This document shows, in pieces, positions 1 through 7,604 of a stretch of 64,000 bases of DNA (positions are counted from its first letter, which is position 1; each line of letters opens with the position of its first letter). The stretch is from Tianweitania populi. GTDB lineage: Bacteria; Pseudomonadota; Alphaproteobacteria; Rhizobiales; Rhizobiaceae. Position numbers and translations under genes: made by a program. The notes beneath the pieces are model-generated. The model did no database searches and was not told where the DNA came from. It was given only the letters and a program-made list of their open reading frames with translations. The stretch is taken from contig NZ_BMZQ01000006.1 of NCBI RefSeq assembly GCF_014652875.1, forward strand, positions 62,001 to 126,000. The letters are read 5' to 3'.

Positions 1-338
1 CTAACCCGGGTGCGTATCTCCGAACACTCATTCAGCGCGGCAGGAAAGGTCAGTTGCGAATTAGCCGATCTTTGTTTGCTCTCGCCGACGCCAAGGCGGC
101 ACGGCTTGCGAACCACGCGTCGCGTCCGGCGCCTTCCTATCGAGGCTTCCCTTTGGGGCCGATAAACTGGACCGCTTGGGCTGACGTGGTTCGAGAGCAT
201 GCGCCGAAGCCCACTCCCGACATGGACGTCGTAGCGGACGCCTTCAGATCGTGGTGCCGCAAGGGGAATATCGATCTCGCTCAACCAAGCATCGAAAAGG
301 CATTTATCGGTTTCTGCAAAAAATGGCGGCCGCGTTGA
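1..338 (+). CDS. C-terminal end of a RepC-like replication protein (5' end outside window)
   Basis: The reading frame is open from the left edge (first full codon at base 3), so this is the tail of a longer gene; a TTG at 54 is the only start-like codon and is probably internal. The residues GAYLRTLIQRGRKGQL near the edge resemble the RepC tail encoded here at about 4936-4980, GGYLRSLTDKAREGKF, the conserved C-terminal box of alphaproteobacterial RepC-type initiators. After this box the protein runs on for about 80 residues with Trp-rich helices, unlike repC below. I infer a second, RepC-related initiator or a remnant of one. Only the tail is visible, so whether the gene is intact cannot be judged. 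Confidence 0.5.
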   Translation, partial: NPGAYLRTLIQRGRKGQLRISRSLFALADAKAARLANHASRPAPSYRGFPLGPINWTAWADVVREHAPKPTPDMDVVADAFRSWCRKGNIDLAQPSIEKAFIGFCKKWRPR

Positions 339-339
339 T

Positions 340-930
340 ATGAAGCCACGAACCAATATTATAGGGAGGCGTGCCCTCCGGCTGCGCCTCATGATCTATA
401 CCATTGAAATTGCCGCGAGCTTGTTCTTGGCCTCGGGCAGGGGCACTGCGCAGGGGCTGCCCGAGACGGTTAGAGGCGAAGCGCAAATCTATGACGGCGT
501 CACATTCGATGTGATTCAGGATGGCGGGCGGTATCGTAACGGAACCCGGATCCGCTTGGAGGCGGTTGACTCCTGCGAACTCCGGCAGAAGGCGCGCCTT
601 GCAAATGTGGACTGGCCATGTGGCGCCGTCGCAACCGCGTGGCTCACATCCCGTACATTGGTCAAGCAGGTCGAGTGTCGACCGACCCGCGTTGTTGGAG
701 GAGGGTATCGAGCGCAGTGCTAGGTCGATGGAATCGACATAGCAGCTTTGGGGCTCGGGCAGGGAATGTATGTCCTGGCTCTGTCAGAGCACGAGGATCC
801 GCTGCCCGGCTATGCGGAGATTGAGGCGAAGGCAAAGGCCGCGCGCGCTGGAATCTGGTCGAGTGAATTCATGAGGCCTGCCGACTGGCGTCGCACTTAT
901 GGAACCTATAATCCCTTGTCTCCGCGATGA
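340..930 (+). pseudogene. Thermonuclease (SNase-like) gene interrupted by an in-frame amber codon
   Basis: An ATG one base after the preceding stop opens a frame with a hydrophobic N-terminal stretch (residues about 15-35, a likely signal peptide). It is followed by an SNase-like core: a YDGVTF segment, then RIRLEAVD, the usual active-site strand region, then CGAVATAWL. A TAG at 721-723 ends the frame after 127 codons. The same frame is open again to the TGA at 928, and the continuation (VDGIDIAALGLGQGMYVLAL, then KAKAARAGIW and DWRR) is the normal SNase tail. No indel is needed: a single codon breaks the gene. SNase proteins of this size are secreted nucleases often carried on rhizobial plasmids. 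The truncated form lacks the C-terminal helices and is probably inactive. Confidence 0.75.
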
Positions 931-967
931 TGACCGAGAGCAGACGGAGCGGATGGCGAGTGTCAGA

Positions 968-983
968 GTTGCCATGTGGCAAC
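968..983 (+). promoter_or_regulatory. parS-like palindrome 1
   Basis: GTTGCCATGTGGCAAC is a 16-bp near-palindrome that fits the repABC centromere pattern GTTnnCnnnnGnnAAC, bound by RepB. It lies upstream of repA. Two more copies occur at 1289-1304 and, in reverse-complement form, at 2682-2697. Confidence 0.75.
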
Positions 984-1137
984 CGCCTCCTTCACCTTGT
1001 TGATGGAGGTTGAGGCTGGTCGACGCGTGGTCTCTTGAGGCAGGTGTCGCGCTGCTTTCTCGATGGGATCGCTGCTGTAGGTGTGGGGCAGGCCCCAGGC
1101 TGGGGCAGTACAAGAGCAAAGGTATCCCGCCGAGCCG

Positions 1138-1252
1138 TGCTGAGAGCGAGGTGACGGCGAAGGCCACATGCCCGGAATACGGTCGAGCGAGTTCATGGCC
1201 GCCGACTGGCGCCGAGCAACTGGCGCGGATCAACATCTACCTCCACACTGAT
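1138..1252 (+). pseudogene. Remnant of a second SNase-like C-terminus
   Basis: From 1174 the frame reads GIRSSEFMAADWRRATG, closely matching GIWSSEFMRPADWRRTYG at the end of the SNase gene (about 850-905), and then stops. Just upstream, in another frame, EVTAKATCP parallels the EIEAKAKAARA segment, so the remnant also carries a frameshift. Upstream of that no SNase sequence is recognisable. This is a diverged duplicate of the 3' end of the neighbouring gene, presumably left by recombination. Confidence 0.6.
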
Positions 1253-1288
1253 GAGCGCTAGCAGAGTGTGGGGCAGGTAGCAAACAGA

Positions 1289-1304
1289 GTTGCCATGTGG
1301 CAAC
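1289..1304 (+). promoter_or_regulatory. parS-like palindrome 2
   Basis: Exact second copy of GTTGCCATGTGGCAAC, about 115 bp before the repA start. It is probably a RepB binding site and may also affect repABC transcription. Confidence 0.75.
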
Positions 1305-1420
1305 TGTGCGCGATGCCATAGACGTAAATATCCATTAACCTTAAACTCCTTGCATATTTACCCGACTCGGCGCAATTCTACCTACGAAAAATCGGCGTAG
1401 TTGGAACAGACCCCGTAGTT
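1305..1420 (+). promoter_or_regulatory. repABC promoter/operator region
   Basis: This AT-rich leader directly precedes repA. It contains a short inverted repeat, CTACG (1382-1386) and CGTAG (1396-1400), and a further CGTAGTT just before the ATG. RepA of this family represses its own operon by binding dyads near the start codon, so this is the likely operator. I could not assign -35 and -10 boxes with confidence. Confidence 0.35.
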
Positions 1421-2635
1421 ATGGAAAAAGCTCGTAGCACAAAGACCCTCGCTCAGGGAACAAAGCCGCTAATGACGGATGTCATCGCCGGCGATGGCGC
1501 TGCGTTGTCAGCCGAGTTGCTGGCAATGCGTGAAGCTCTCTTTCCACCCGTCTCGAAGAAGACGCTTCGCTCTTTCTCGTCCGTAGAAACCGCAAAACTC
1601 ATTGGCATCGCTGATGCATATTTGCGTCAACTTTCGATTGGCGGAAAGGGCCCACAGCCGTCGATTGGCGCGGGTGGTCGTCGGTCCTATACGCTTGACC
1701 AGATCAATGAATTGCGAGCCGTACTGGAGGAGGGCTCAAAGGGAAAGCGTTATGTACCGCACCGACGCGGTAATGAGCATTGCCAAGTGATGGCAGTGGT
1801 GAATTTCAAGGGCGGATCAGGGAAGACGACAACGGCTGCGCACCTTGCGCAGTATCTCGCATTTCAAGGGTACCGCGTACTCGCAGTCGATCTTGATCCC
1901 CAAGCCTCGTTCACCGCGCTGCACGGCTATCAACCCGAATACGATATTCAGCCGAACCAGACGATGTACGCAGCCGTCCGATATGATGACGAACGCCGCC
2001 CTCTCAGGGACGTCATCCGCAAGACCTATATTCCAGGCCTTGATATCATACCGGGAAATCTCGAGCTCATGGAGTACGAGCACGACACGCCGCGGGCTCT
2101 TGCGGAGCGAGATGCCGAGCCCTTTTTCGGACGTGTAGCGACGGCATTAGGCACTGTAGCTGATGACTACGACGTCATGATCCTCGATTGCCCTCCCCAA
2201 TTGGGTTTTCTCACTCTTGGGGCGCTCTGCGCCGCGACCGGACTTCTCATCACGGTCCATCCGCAGATGCTGGATGTCATGTCGATGTGTCAGTTTCTTT
2301 TGATGGCAGCCGACATACTCCGTGTGGTGCAGGGATCAGGGGGTGATCTGGAGTACGACTTCATACGCTACATTGTGACACGCTTCGAGCCGGCGGATGC
2401 GCCGCAGACTCAGATGGTGGCATTCATGAGGTCGCTTTTTCGCGAGCGCGTCTTGAATAGCACGATGGTAAAATCTACCGCGATTTCAGACGCGGGCCTG
2501 TCGAAACAAACCCTCTATGAAGTTGGAAAAGAAAACTTCGCCAAGCAGACCTATGATCGGGCGATGGAATCTCTCGATGCCGTGAATGACGAAATCGACC
2601 GGTTGATGCAACAAGCATGGGGGAGGGCGACGTGA
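1421..2635 (+). CDS. repA: Plasmid partitioning ATPase RepA
   Basis: RepA is the ParA-type Walker ATPase that, with RepB bound at parS, segregates repABC plasmids and represses the operon. The 404-residue length is normal. An N-terminal helix-turn-helix region with LFPPVSKKTLRSF and AYLRQLSIGGKGPQP is followed by the deviant Walker A KGGSGKTTT at about residues 130-138, then VDLDPQAS, and VMILDCPPQLGF, the ParA switch motifs. The ATG at 1421 has no strong ribosome site; an ATG at 1472 is possible, but the longer form matches the family length. The stop overlaps the repB start, so the two are translationally coupled. No damage is visible. Confidence 0.96.
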   Translation: MEKARSTKTLAQGTKPLMTDVIAGDGAALSAELLAMREALFPPVSKKTLRSFSSVETAKLIGIADAYLRQLSIGGKGPQPSIGAGGRRSYTLDQINELRAVLEEGSKGKRYVPHRRGNEHCQVMAVVNFKGGSGKTTTAAHLAQYLAFQGYRVLAVDLDPQASFTALHGYQPEYDIQPNQTMYAAVRYDDERRPLRDVIRKTYIPGLDIIPGNLELMEYEHDTPRALAERDAEPFFGRVATALGTVADDYDVMILDCPPQLGFLTLGALCAATGLLITVHPQMLDVMSMCQFLLMAADILRVVQGSGGDLEYDFIRYIVTRFEPADAPQTQMVAFMRSLFRERVLNSTMVKSTAISDAGLSKQTLYEVGKENFAKQTYDRAMESLDAVNDEIDRLMQQAWGRAT

Positions 2636-3648
2636 GCCGGAAGGATACCCTCAAGGCGATGTTGACACGCCGATCGGACGAGTTGCCACATGGCAACTCA
2701 GAGCCGACTCCCCCTACGCCCCAGCCGCCCCACCCCGTTCCGCACGTCCAGTCGGGCGCAGTTGGTGCGATGGGAAGATCGCTTGGACAAATAGCGTCTG
2801 CAGCCGAGCGCGCGAAAGCGTTAGTGGCGTCCGGTGCTGCGGTCGTTGAAATACCGGCCGATAAGCTCGCGGGATCATTCGCCCCGGATCGTCTGGACGA
2901 CGAGGGCGCGGACTTTATGGTGCTTTATCAGGCGATAAAGGAATCGGGCCAGAAAAGCCCGATCCTGGTCCGGCCGCATCCAGACAAACCCGACACTTAC
3001 CAGATCGCGTATGGCCACCGCAGAGCGAAGATCCTCGCAAAGCTCGGTCGGCCGGTTCGTGCCGTGGTCCAAAATCTCACGAACGAAGAGCTCGTCGTTA
3101 TCCAGGGGCAAGAAAACTCGGCCCGAAAGGACCTCAGCTACATCGAGCGTGGCCTCTTCGCGCTGACACTCGAGGAGCAAGGTTTCGATAGAACCGTGAT
3201 TATGTCGGCGTTGAGCATGGAGAAGACACAACTATCCCGTCTCCTTTCGCTCACCAAGTCGATTCCGAGGAGCGTGATCACCGCAATCGGTCCGGCGCCG
3301 AAGGCAGGGCGGCCGCGGTGGAATGCGCTCGCCGAGCGGCTGGCTGCACAGAAAGGTCAAAGCCGCATAGATGCTGCGGTGAACGATCCGAAGTTTCTGG
3401 AAGCGGACACGGATCAGCGCTTCGTACGGGTTTTCAACGCTCTTGCCCCGAAGAAGACAGCCAGCACCTCCAAGAGATCTGTGGTGACTGCGGCGAGCGG
3501 ACAAAAGATTGCGACTGTTGAACGGACGCCTAAGTCGGTTGCCGTGGTGGTCGATATCGAGGGCTCTATGGAATTCGGCGAGTTCGTGGCAGCCCGTCTG
3601 CCCGACCTTTACCAACAATTCGAAACCGAAAAGGAGAAGACCGACTAA
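2632..3648 (+). CDS. repB: Plasmid partitioning protein RepB
   Basis: RepB is the ParB-type centromere-binding partner of RepA. I chose the GTG at 2632, which overlaps the repA stop by four bases, because it gives the family's typical N-terminus MSRKDTLKAMLTRR; an upstream in-frame ATG at 2617 adds five residues. The protein has about 338 residues. Visible motifs are the ParB core IPADKLAGSF, YQIAYGHRRAKIL and VIQGQENSARKDLSYIERG, followed by a helix-turn-helix region (MEKTQLSRLL). A parS-like palindrome lies inside its first codons (2682-2697). The C-terminal part is probably the dimerisation domain. Confidence 0.95.
   Translation: MSRKDTLKAMLTRRSDELPHGNSEPTPPTPQPPHPVPHVQSGAVGAMGRSLGQIASAAERAKALVASGAAVVEIPADKLAGSFAPDRLDDEGADFMVLYQAIKESGQKSPILVRPHPDKPDTYQIAYGHRRAKILAKLGRPVRAVVQNLTNEELVVIQGQENSARKDLSYIERGLFALTLEEQGFDRTVIMSALSMEKTQLSRLLSLTKSIPRSVITAIGPAPKAGRPRWNALAERLAAQKGQSRIDAAVNDPKFLEADTDQRFVRVFNALAPKKTASTSKRSVVTAASGQKIATVERTPKSVAVVVDIEGSMEFGEFVAARLPDLYQQFETEKEKTD
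2682..2697 (-). promoter_or_regulatory. parS-like palindrome 3, inside the repB coding region
   Basis: The plus strand reads GTTGCCACATGGCAAC, the exact reverse complement of the two upstream sites. It covers repB codons of the region LPHGN. Its perfect match to the upstream sites argues against chance. Confidence 0.7.
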
Positions 3649-3673
3649 GCAGAACGCGAGACGTATCGGCCGC

Positions 3674-3726
3674 AAAAGAAAAAGGCCCCCGAAACCGCGT
3701 CCGGAAGCCCTTCTCAGTCATAAGCA
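3674..3726 (-). ncRNA. Antisense countertranscript RNA (incA) of repABC
   Basis: The 179-bp repB-repC gap holds the usual antisense RNA that controls RepC synthesis and incompatibility. On the minus strand a TTGACT -35 box (plus-strand 3755-3760) is 17 bp from a weak GATTCT -10 box (3732-3737), giving a start near 3725. The RNA would end at a rho-independent terminator: GGCTTCCG (plus 3702-3709) pairs, with two G-U pairs, with CGGGGGCC (plus 3684-3691), followed by a T-rich run (plus 3674-3683). The predicted length of about 50 nt fits known repABC ctRNAs. The exact ends are inferred. Confidence 0.75.
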
Positions 3727-3827
3727 AACAGAGAATCGCATTTCCGCGAATCGCAGTCAAGAGTCCCTGTTGGGATAGCGTCGTTTCGGCGAGCAGATTT
3801 CTTTTGCCTAGCAATAGGTAAAGGACA

Positions 3828-5138
3828 ATGCAGACACATATCTCAACGACGCCCTTCGGGCGGCGAGCGCTGACGCTTGGCCAAATTGCCAGTCAGGCGA
3901 CCGCAAAGGCCATGCCCAAGGAGGCCGCCGCTAACAAGTGGCAGGTCTTCCAACACATCCGTGAGGCGCGCGAGCTGCTTGGTGCGACGGATCGCTCACT
4001 GGCGATCCTCAACGCGCTGCTGTCGTTCCACCGCGAGACCGAGCTGTCGGCCGAAGGCGAACTCATCGTTTGGCCGTCGAACGAACAGCTCATGGCGCGG
4101 GCCAATGGAATTTCGCCGGCGACGCTTCGCCGCCATCTGGCGGTCCTGGTCGAATGCGGGTTGATCATTCGACGCGATAGCCCGAATGGCAAACGCTTCG
4201 CACGCAGGAGCAGGGCAGGGGAGGTCGAGCAGGCCTACGGCTTCGACCTTTCGCCGATCGTCGCGCGAGCGGAGGAAGTACGTTACCTTGCTGAGACCGT
4301 GCAGGTGGAAAAGAAGGCGTTTCGCGTGGCGAAGGAGCGGCTGACGCTGCTGCGACGCGATATCGTCAAGATGATAGACACTGGGATCGAGGAGGGCGTG
4401 CCAGGGAATTGGGGCAGGGTGCTCCAAACCTATCAGGGGATCATCTTAAAGCTCCCGCGGACCGCACCCAGGCAACTCATCGAGGGCATATGCGAGGAAC
4501 TCTTTGAGCTTCACGGCGAAATTCGTGACGTGCTGGAATCCTTCACGAAAACACAAAATACGAACGCCAATGAGTCTCATTCTGAACGCCACATACAGAA
4601 TTCAAATCCCGAATCCATATTTGAATCTGAACAAGACTATCGAGAAAAGGATGAAGCGAGCGGCAGCGCTGCGGAAACCGACAACGTGCGGAGCCTGCCG
4701 AAGCGTGATTTACCGTTGAGTATTGTGCTGGATGCCTGCCCTAACCTGCTGGAAATCGTTCAATCCGGCGAGATCCGCCACTGGCGCGACTTTCTTTCGG
4801 CCGCGGAACTTGGACGAACGATGCTCGGGATCAGTCCAAGTGCCTGGCAGGATGCCCAAGGCGTCATGGGTGAGGTTCAGGCCGCAATTGCATTGGCCGC
4901 GATTTACCAGCGGTCGGGCCAGATCAACAGCGCGGGCGGATACTTGCGTAGCCTTACAGACAAGGCGAGGGAAGGCAAGTTCTCCACCTGGCCGATGATC
5001 ATGGCCCTGCTGCGGGCCAAGCTGGATGACAACAAGGGGCGGCAGTCCCAAGCCGAAGGCAACGCCGGCGGAGCACCGCGGCTGGAGGTCTCGGAATCGC
5101 TCGTGAAAAGCCTGCAGAAGTTAAAGCCGCTGCCATGA
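3828..5138 (+). CDS. repC: Replication initiator RepC
   Basis: RepC is the initiator of repABC replicons and acts mainly in cis at an origin inside its own gene. The 436-residue protein starts at an ATG preceded by AAAGGA. Typical elements are the N-terminal FGRRALTLGQIA, KWQVFQHIREAR and the winged-helix segment GISPATLRRHLAVLVECGLIIRRDSPNGKR (quoted in parts: GISPATLRRHLAVL, then IIRRDSPNGKR). The C-terminal domain ends in GGYLRSLTDKAREGKF. Its translation is expected to be limited by the antisense RNA upstream. The gene appears intact. Confidence 0.95.
   Translation: MQTHISTTPFGRRALTLGQIASQATAKAMPKEAAANKWQVFQHIREARELLGATDRSLAILNALLSFHRETELSAEGELIVWPSNEQLMARANGISPATLRRHLAVLVECGLIIRRDSPNGKRFARRSRAGEVEQAYGFDLSPIVARAEEVRYLAETVQVEKKAFRVAKERLTLLRRDIVKMIDTGIEEGVPGNWGRVLQTYQGIILKLPRTAPRQLIEGICEELFELHGEIRDVLESFTKTQNTNANESHSERHIQNSNPESIFESEQDYREKDEASGSAAETDNVRSLPKRDLPLSIVLDACPNLLEIVQSGEIRHWRDFLSAAELGRTMLGISPSAWQDAQGVMGEVQAAIALAAIYQRSGQINSAGGYLRSLTDKAREGKFSTWPMIMALLRAKLDDNKGRQSQAEGNAGGAPRLEVSESLVKSLQKLKPLP
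4545..4655 (+). other. Candidate origin of replication inside repC
   Basis: A clear AT-rich patch interrupts the GC-rich repC gene about 60% of the way through. It contains an inverted repeat, ATTCAAAT (4600-4607) and ATTTGAAT (4619-4626). repABC origins are known to lie in an AT-rich part of repC, so this is the likely site of strand opening. Confidence 0.5.
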
Positions 5139-5192
5139 TGCGGGCCCGCGCTTCCCACGATCAGCGTACCGGGCGTCGCCGACCAGGCATGG

Positions 5193-6146
5193 TCAGGGAG
5201 CGTCGTTCGTCAGCAGCCCCGATCGCTTCGCGCGGTCGAGCAGGTTCTTCACCGATGATGGAGACCACTTGGCTCCCCCGCGTGGTGTGCGCTCGTGAAG
5301 TTTCTCGAGCTGCGCCCCAATCTCCCGGAGCGTCAAATCGGGATTCGAGGCGTGGATACCAGTCACGAGGGTCATCAGCCGGTCTTCCGGAAGGCGAGGC
5401 GGCGATTTCCGAAGCAGGGCGGGATCTGCCATGTGCTCAGTGACCAGCCATCTCACGGCACGACGGAGGCGCTCGGGCGTCCAGTCCTGACCGCGTTGCT
5501 TCAGGACACGTGTGATGTCATCCCAAGTATGGTCCGGCCGCATGCGCTTCACGGTCGGAAGCCACTGGCTCGCAGTTGCCTGGATGCGTGCGCCGAAAGC
5601 TGCCTTCTGGGCGGCTGTCATCATTGCGAGCGTCTCCGGCCGACGTTCGCGGATACCGGGATTACCGGGGAGCCTACCCCTCGCCTTCGCGGCCTTTATG
5701 CCGGCCTTCGTGCGTTCGGAGATCAATGAGCGCTCCAGCTGCGCCACGGCGCCGAGGACCTGGAGCGAAAACATGCCCTGCGGCGTCGTTGTGTCGATGG
5801 GATCCCGCAGCGAGCGAAAATGTACCCCTCTTTCCGTCAGTTCCTCGATTACCTCAAGTAAATGGCTGACGGAGCGCGCCAAGCGGTCGATCCGGACGAC
5901 AAGGAGTGTGTCGCCCTCGCCAACGTCGCGCAGCAGCTTGCTGAGAGCCGGCCGGGCGCGCGATGCACCGGACCCATGCTCCTGGACGATCACCTCGCAG
6001 CCGGCAGCGCGCAGTTCAATTTCCTGCGCTTCGGTTGCCTGTTCATCCGTCGACACGCGCGCATAGCCAATCAGCCGGCCCTGTGGCCGACGAAAAACTC
6101 GATTTTGGGTCTCAGCCGCCATTTGGAGCGCCTCCGAGCCGCTCAT
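5193..6146 (-). CDS. Serine recombinase / resolvase
   Basis: This resolvase-type site-specific recombinase probably resolves plasmid multimers. With the start at 6146 (MSGSEALQ) the N-terminal catalytic domain carries YARVSTDEQ with the nucleophilic serine at about residue 32, then RIDRLARS, and QGMFSLQVLGAVAQLERSL, all standard for the family. The catalytic domain ends near KAAKARGRLPGN. It is followed by an unusually long C-terminal half of about 140 residues rich in Arg and Trp, probably DNA binding. Upstream in-frame codons reach 6215 but have no family resemblance. It lies downstream of the integrase on the same strand and faces repC tail to tail. Confidence 0.9.
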   Translation of the reverse strand: MSGSEALQMAAETQNRVFRRPQGRLIGYARVSTDEQATEAQEIELRAAGCEVIVQEHGSGASRARPALSKLLRDVGEGDTLLVVRIDRLARSVSHLLEVIEELTERGVHFRSLRDPIDTTTPQGMFSLQVLGAVAQLERSLISERTKAGIKAAKARGRLPGNPGIRERRPETLAMMTAAQKAAFGARIQATASQWLPTVKRMRPDHTWDDITRVLKQRGQDWTPERLRRAVRWLVTEHMADPALLRKSPPRLPEDRLMTLVTGIHASNPDLTLREIGAQLEKLHERTPRGGAKWSPSSVKNLLDRAKRSGLLTNDAP

Positions 6147-6252
6147 TGTTCCGTTTTCCAAATGTAGAAGATATGGATAAACGATCCTTTGGCGGCATCT
6201 CTCGCAGTCCCCCAAATCGGGAATGCTGCCAGTAGGGCAGGGGAGGGGGCTT

Positions 6253-7509
6253 TTAGAGCCCCGACGCCTTTGTCAGATTCACCCGGAATCTGTCACGGCG
6301 GCGCTGATATTTGCGCGTCATCTCCGCGGAGGCATGGCCGAGTTGCTTTTGCACATAGCGTTCGTCGACTTCGGCTGACGAGGCCAGGCCAGATCGCAAC
6401 GAATGCCCTGCAAAAAGCTTGCTGCGCTGGCCTTCTGGCAGATCGCCGCGGACTCCAGCCACCAGCGCGGTCCGCTTGACGAGCCGCGCGACCTCCTGGT
6501 TGTTGAGCCGCTCCGATCCAACAGCCTTGCCCTGACCGGTCACCCGGCGGAACAGGGGGCCATGGACGATCCGCGCGAACTTAAGCCAGGTTTGCAGTGC
6601 TACGACAGGGCAGGTTGTATCCGATGAGCCGCGTCCGACCTCGACTTCGCGCCACCCGGTCTTGCCGCGCAACGTCAGCAGCATTCCTTTGTCCAGAACC
6701 TCCACCCAGCCGGAGGAATCCTCGGTCTGATCTCGGCCGACGTCGAGGCCGACGACTTCGGAACGGCGCAGGCCTCCGGCGAAGCCAAGCAGGAGCATGG
6801 CGCGGTCGCGCAAGCCGCGCAGGGTTCCGCGGTCGAGCGTTTCCAGCATGGCGATCAGATCCTCAGGCAACACTGCTTCCTTCTGCCGGGGCGGGGCCGC
6901 GTGCCTGTTGCGAATGCCGGCCATGACAGTAGCGATGTGCCGATCTTTGCGATCGAGCGACAACCCGCGCTGGGAATAGTTCCAAGAGAGGGAAGAAAGC
7001 CGGCGCTCGATAGTGGCCACGGAGTTTGGCTTCTTGTCGCCGGTTACGGTCCCAGAGGCGCAAGCTGTGATGTAGAGGCCGACGGTTTGCGGGTCCGGTG
7101 GCAAGGTCTCTACACCCTGGCGCCGGCACCAGCTGGCGAAATGCTTCCAGTCCGAGGCGTAGGCACGGCGCGTGTTGGCCGAGCTTGCCGCCTCGACATA
7201 GCCACGCGCCCGATCGGCGAGCGCGTCGAGATGCGCCGACATACGCGAAGTCGCTGCGGCTGGAAGGAGAGGGGAGGGCGCCTGGGCTTCGGGATCTGCA
7301 TCCTCGGGAACCTGGCCCATTTCCAGGACGAGGTCGACAATGTCGGGCAGATCGTCGGGCGAACCTCGCTGGGACGCGGTGTTGTTCCACGACTGCGCGT
7401 CCGGAATATTATCCGCCGGCCCTGTGCTGTGGGACGGTCCGGAGGGTCGCGCGGAGCGATTTTCGGGGTTTTGAACGACGTTTTTGGCCATTTCTTCTAT
7501 AAAGAGCAT
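6253..7509 (-). CDS. Tyrosine recombinase / integrase
   Basis: This is a phage-integrase-family recombinase of about 418 residues. The first about 80 residues are disordered; the SAM-like core-binding domain covers about 85-200 (NTRRAYASDWKHFASWCRR). In the catalytic domain the visible active-site residues are Arg in GGLRRSEVVGLD, Lys in RGKTGWREV, HSLR, and LGHASAEMTRKYQ with the nucleophilic Tyr near the C-terminus. The start is the ATG at 7509, or the ATG at 7491 (MAKNV). A dyad lies directly upstream at 7510-7540 and is a candidate target or operator. Next to repABC, such recombinases usually act in dimer resolution. Confidence 0.9.
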   Translation of the reverse strand: MLFIEEMAKNVVQNPENRSARPSGPSHSTGPADNIPDAQSWNNTASQRGSPDDLPDIVDLVLEMGQVPEDADPEAQAPSPLLPAAATSRMSAHLDALADRARGYVEAASSANTRRAYASDWKHFASWCRRQGVETLPPDPQTVGLYITACASGTVTGDKKPNSVATIERRLSSLSWNYSQRGLSLDRKDRHIATVMAGIRNRHAAPPRQKEAVLPEDLIAMLETLDRGTLRGLRDRAMLLLGFAGGLRRSEVVGLDVGRDQTEDSSGWVEVLDKGMLLTLRGKTGWREVEVGRGSSDTTCPVVALQTWLKFARIVHGPLFRRVTGQGKAVGSERLNNQEVARLVKRTALVAGVRGDLPEGQRSKLFAGHSLRSGLASSAEVDERYVQKQLGHASAEMTRKYQRRRDRFRVNLTKASGL

Positions 7510-7540
7510 AACGACGGATAATGCAAGATTATCATTCGTT
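7510..7540 (+). promoter_or_regulatory. 31-bp dyad between integrase and DUF1403 gene (candidate recombination or operator site)
   Basis: Two 13-bp arms, AACGACGGATAAT (7510-7522) and ATTATCATTCGTT (7528-7540), are inverted copies except for two positions, separated by GCAAG. The arm-spacer-arm layout resembles a tyrosine-recombinase core site, but its place before two divergent genes also fits an operator. Confidence 0.4.
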
Positions 7541-7604
7541 TTATCTTTACGACAAGCCGTGCGGTTTAGCGCGAAATTGTTGGTATAAACTGCGCACTTG
7601 ATTT

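Larger units (their letters stand above)
931..1304 (+). other. Gene-free stretch upstream of the repA promoter
   Basis: No intact gene is seen. The stretch holds two parS-like palindromes (968-983, 1289-1304) and a decayed duplicate of the SNase tail (about 1138-1252). The short frames visible here on both strands have no start signal or family signature. Confidence 0.5.

Noticed and set aside
784-1236. 150-codon minus-strand frame across the SNase relic
   Set aside because: It overlaps the SNase pseudogene and parS-like site and has no recognisable motif.
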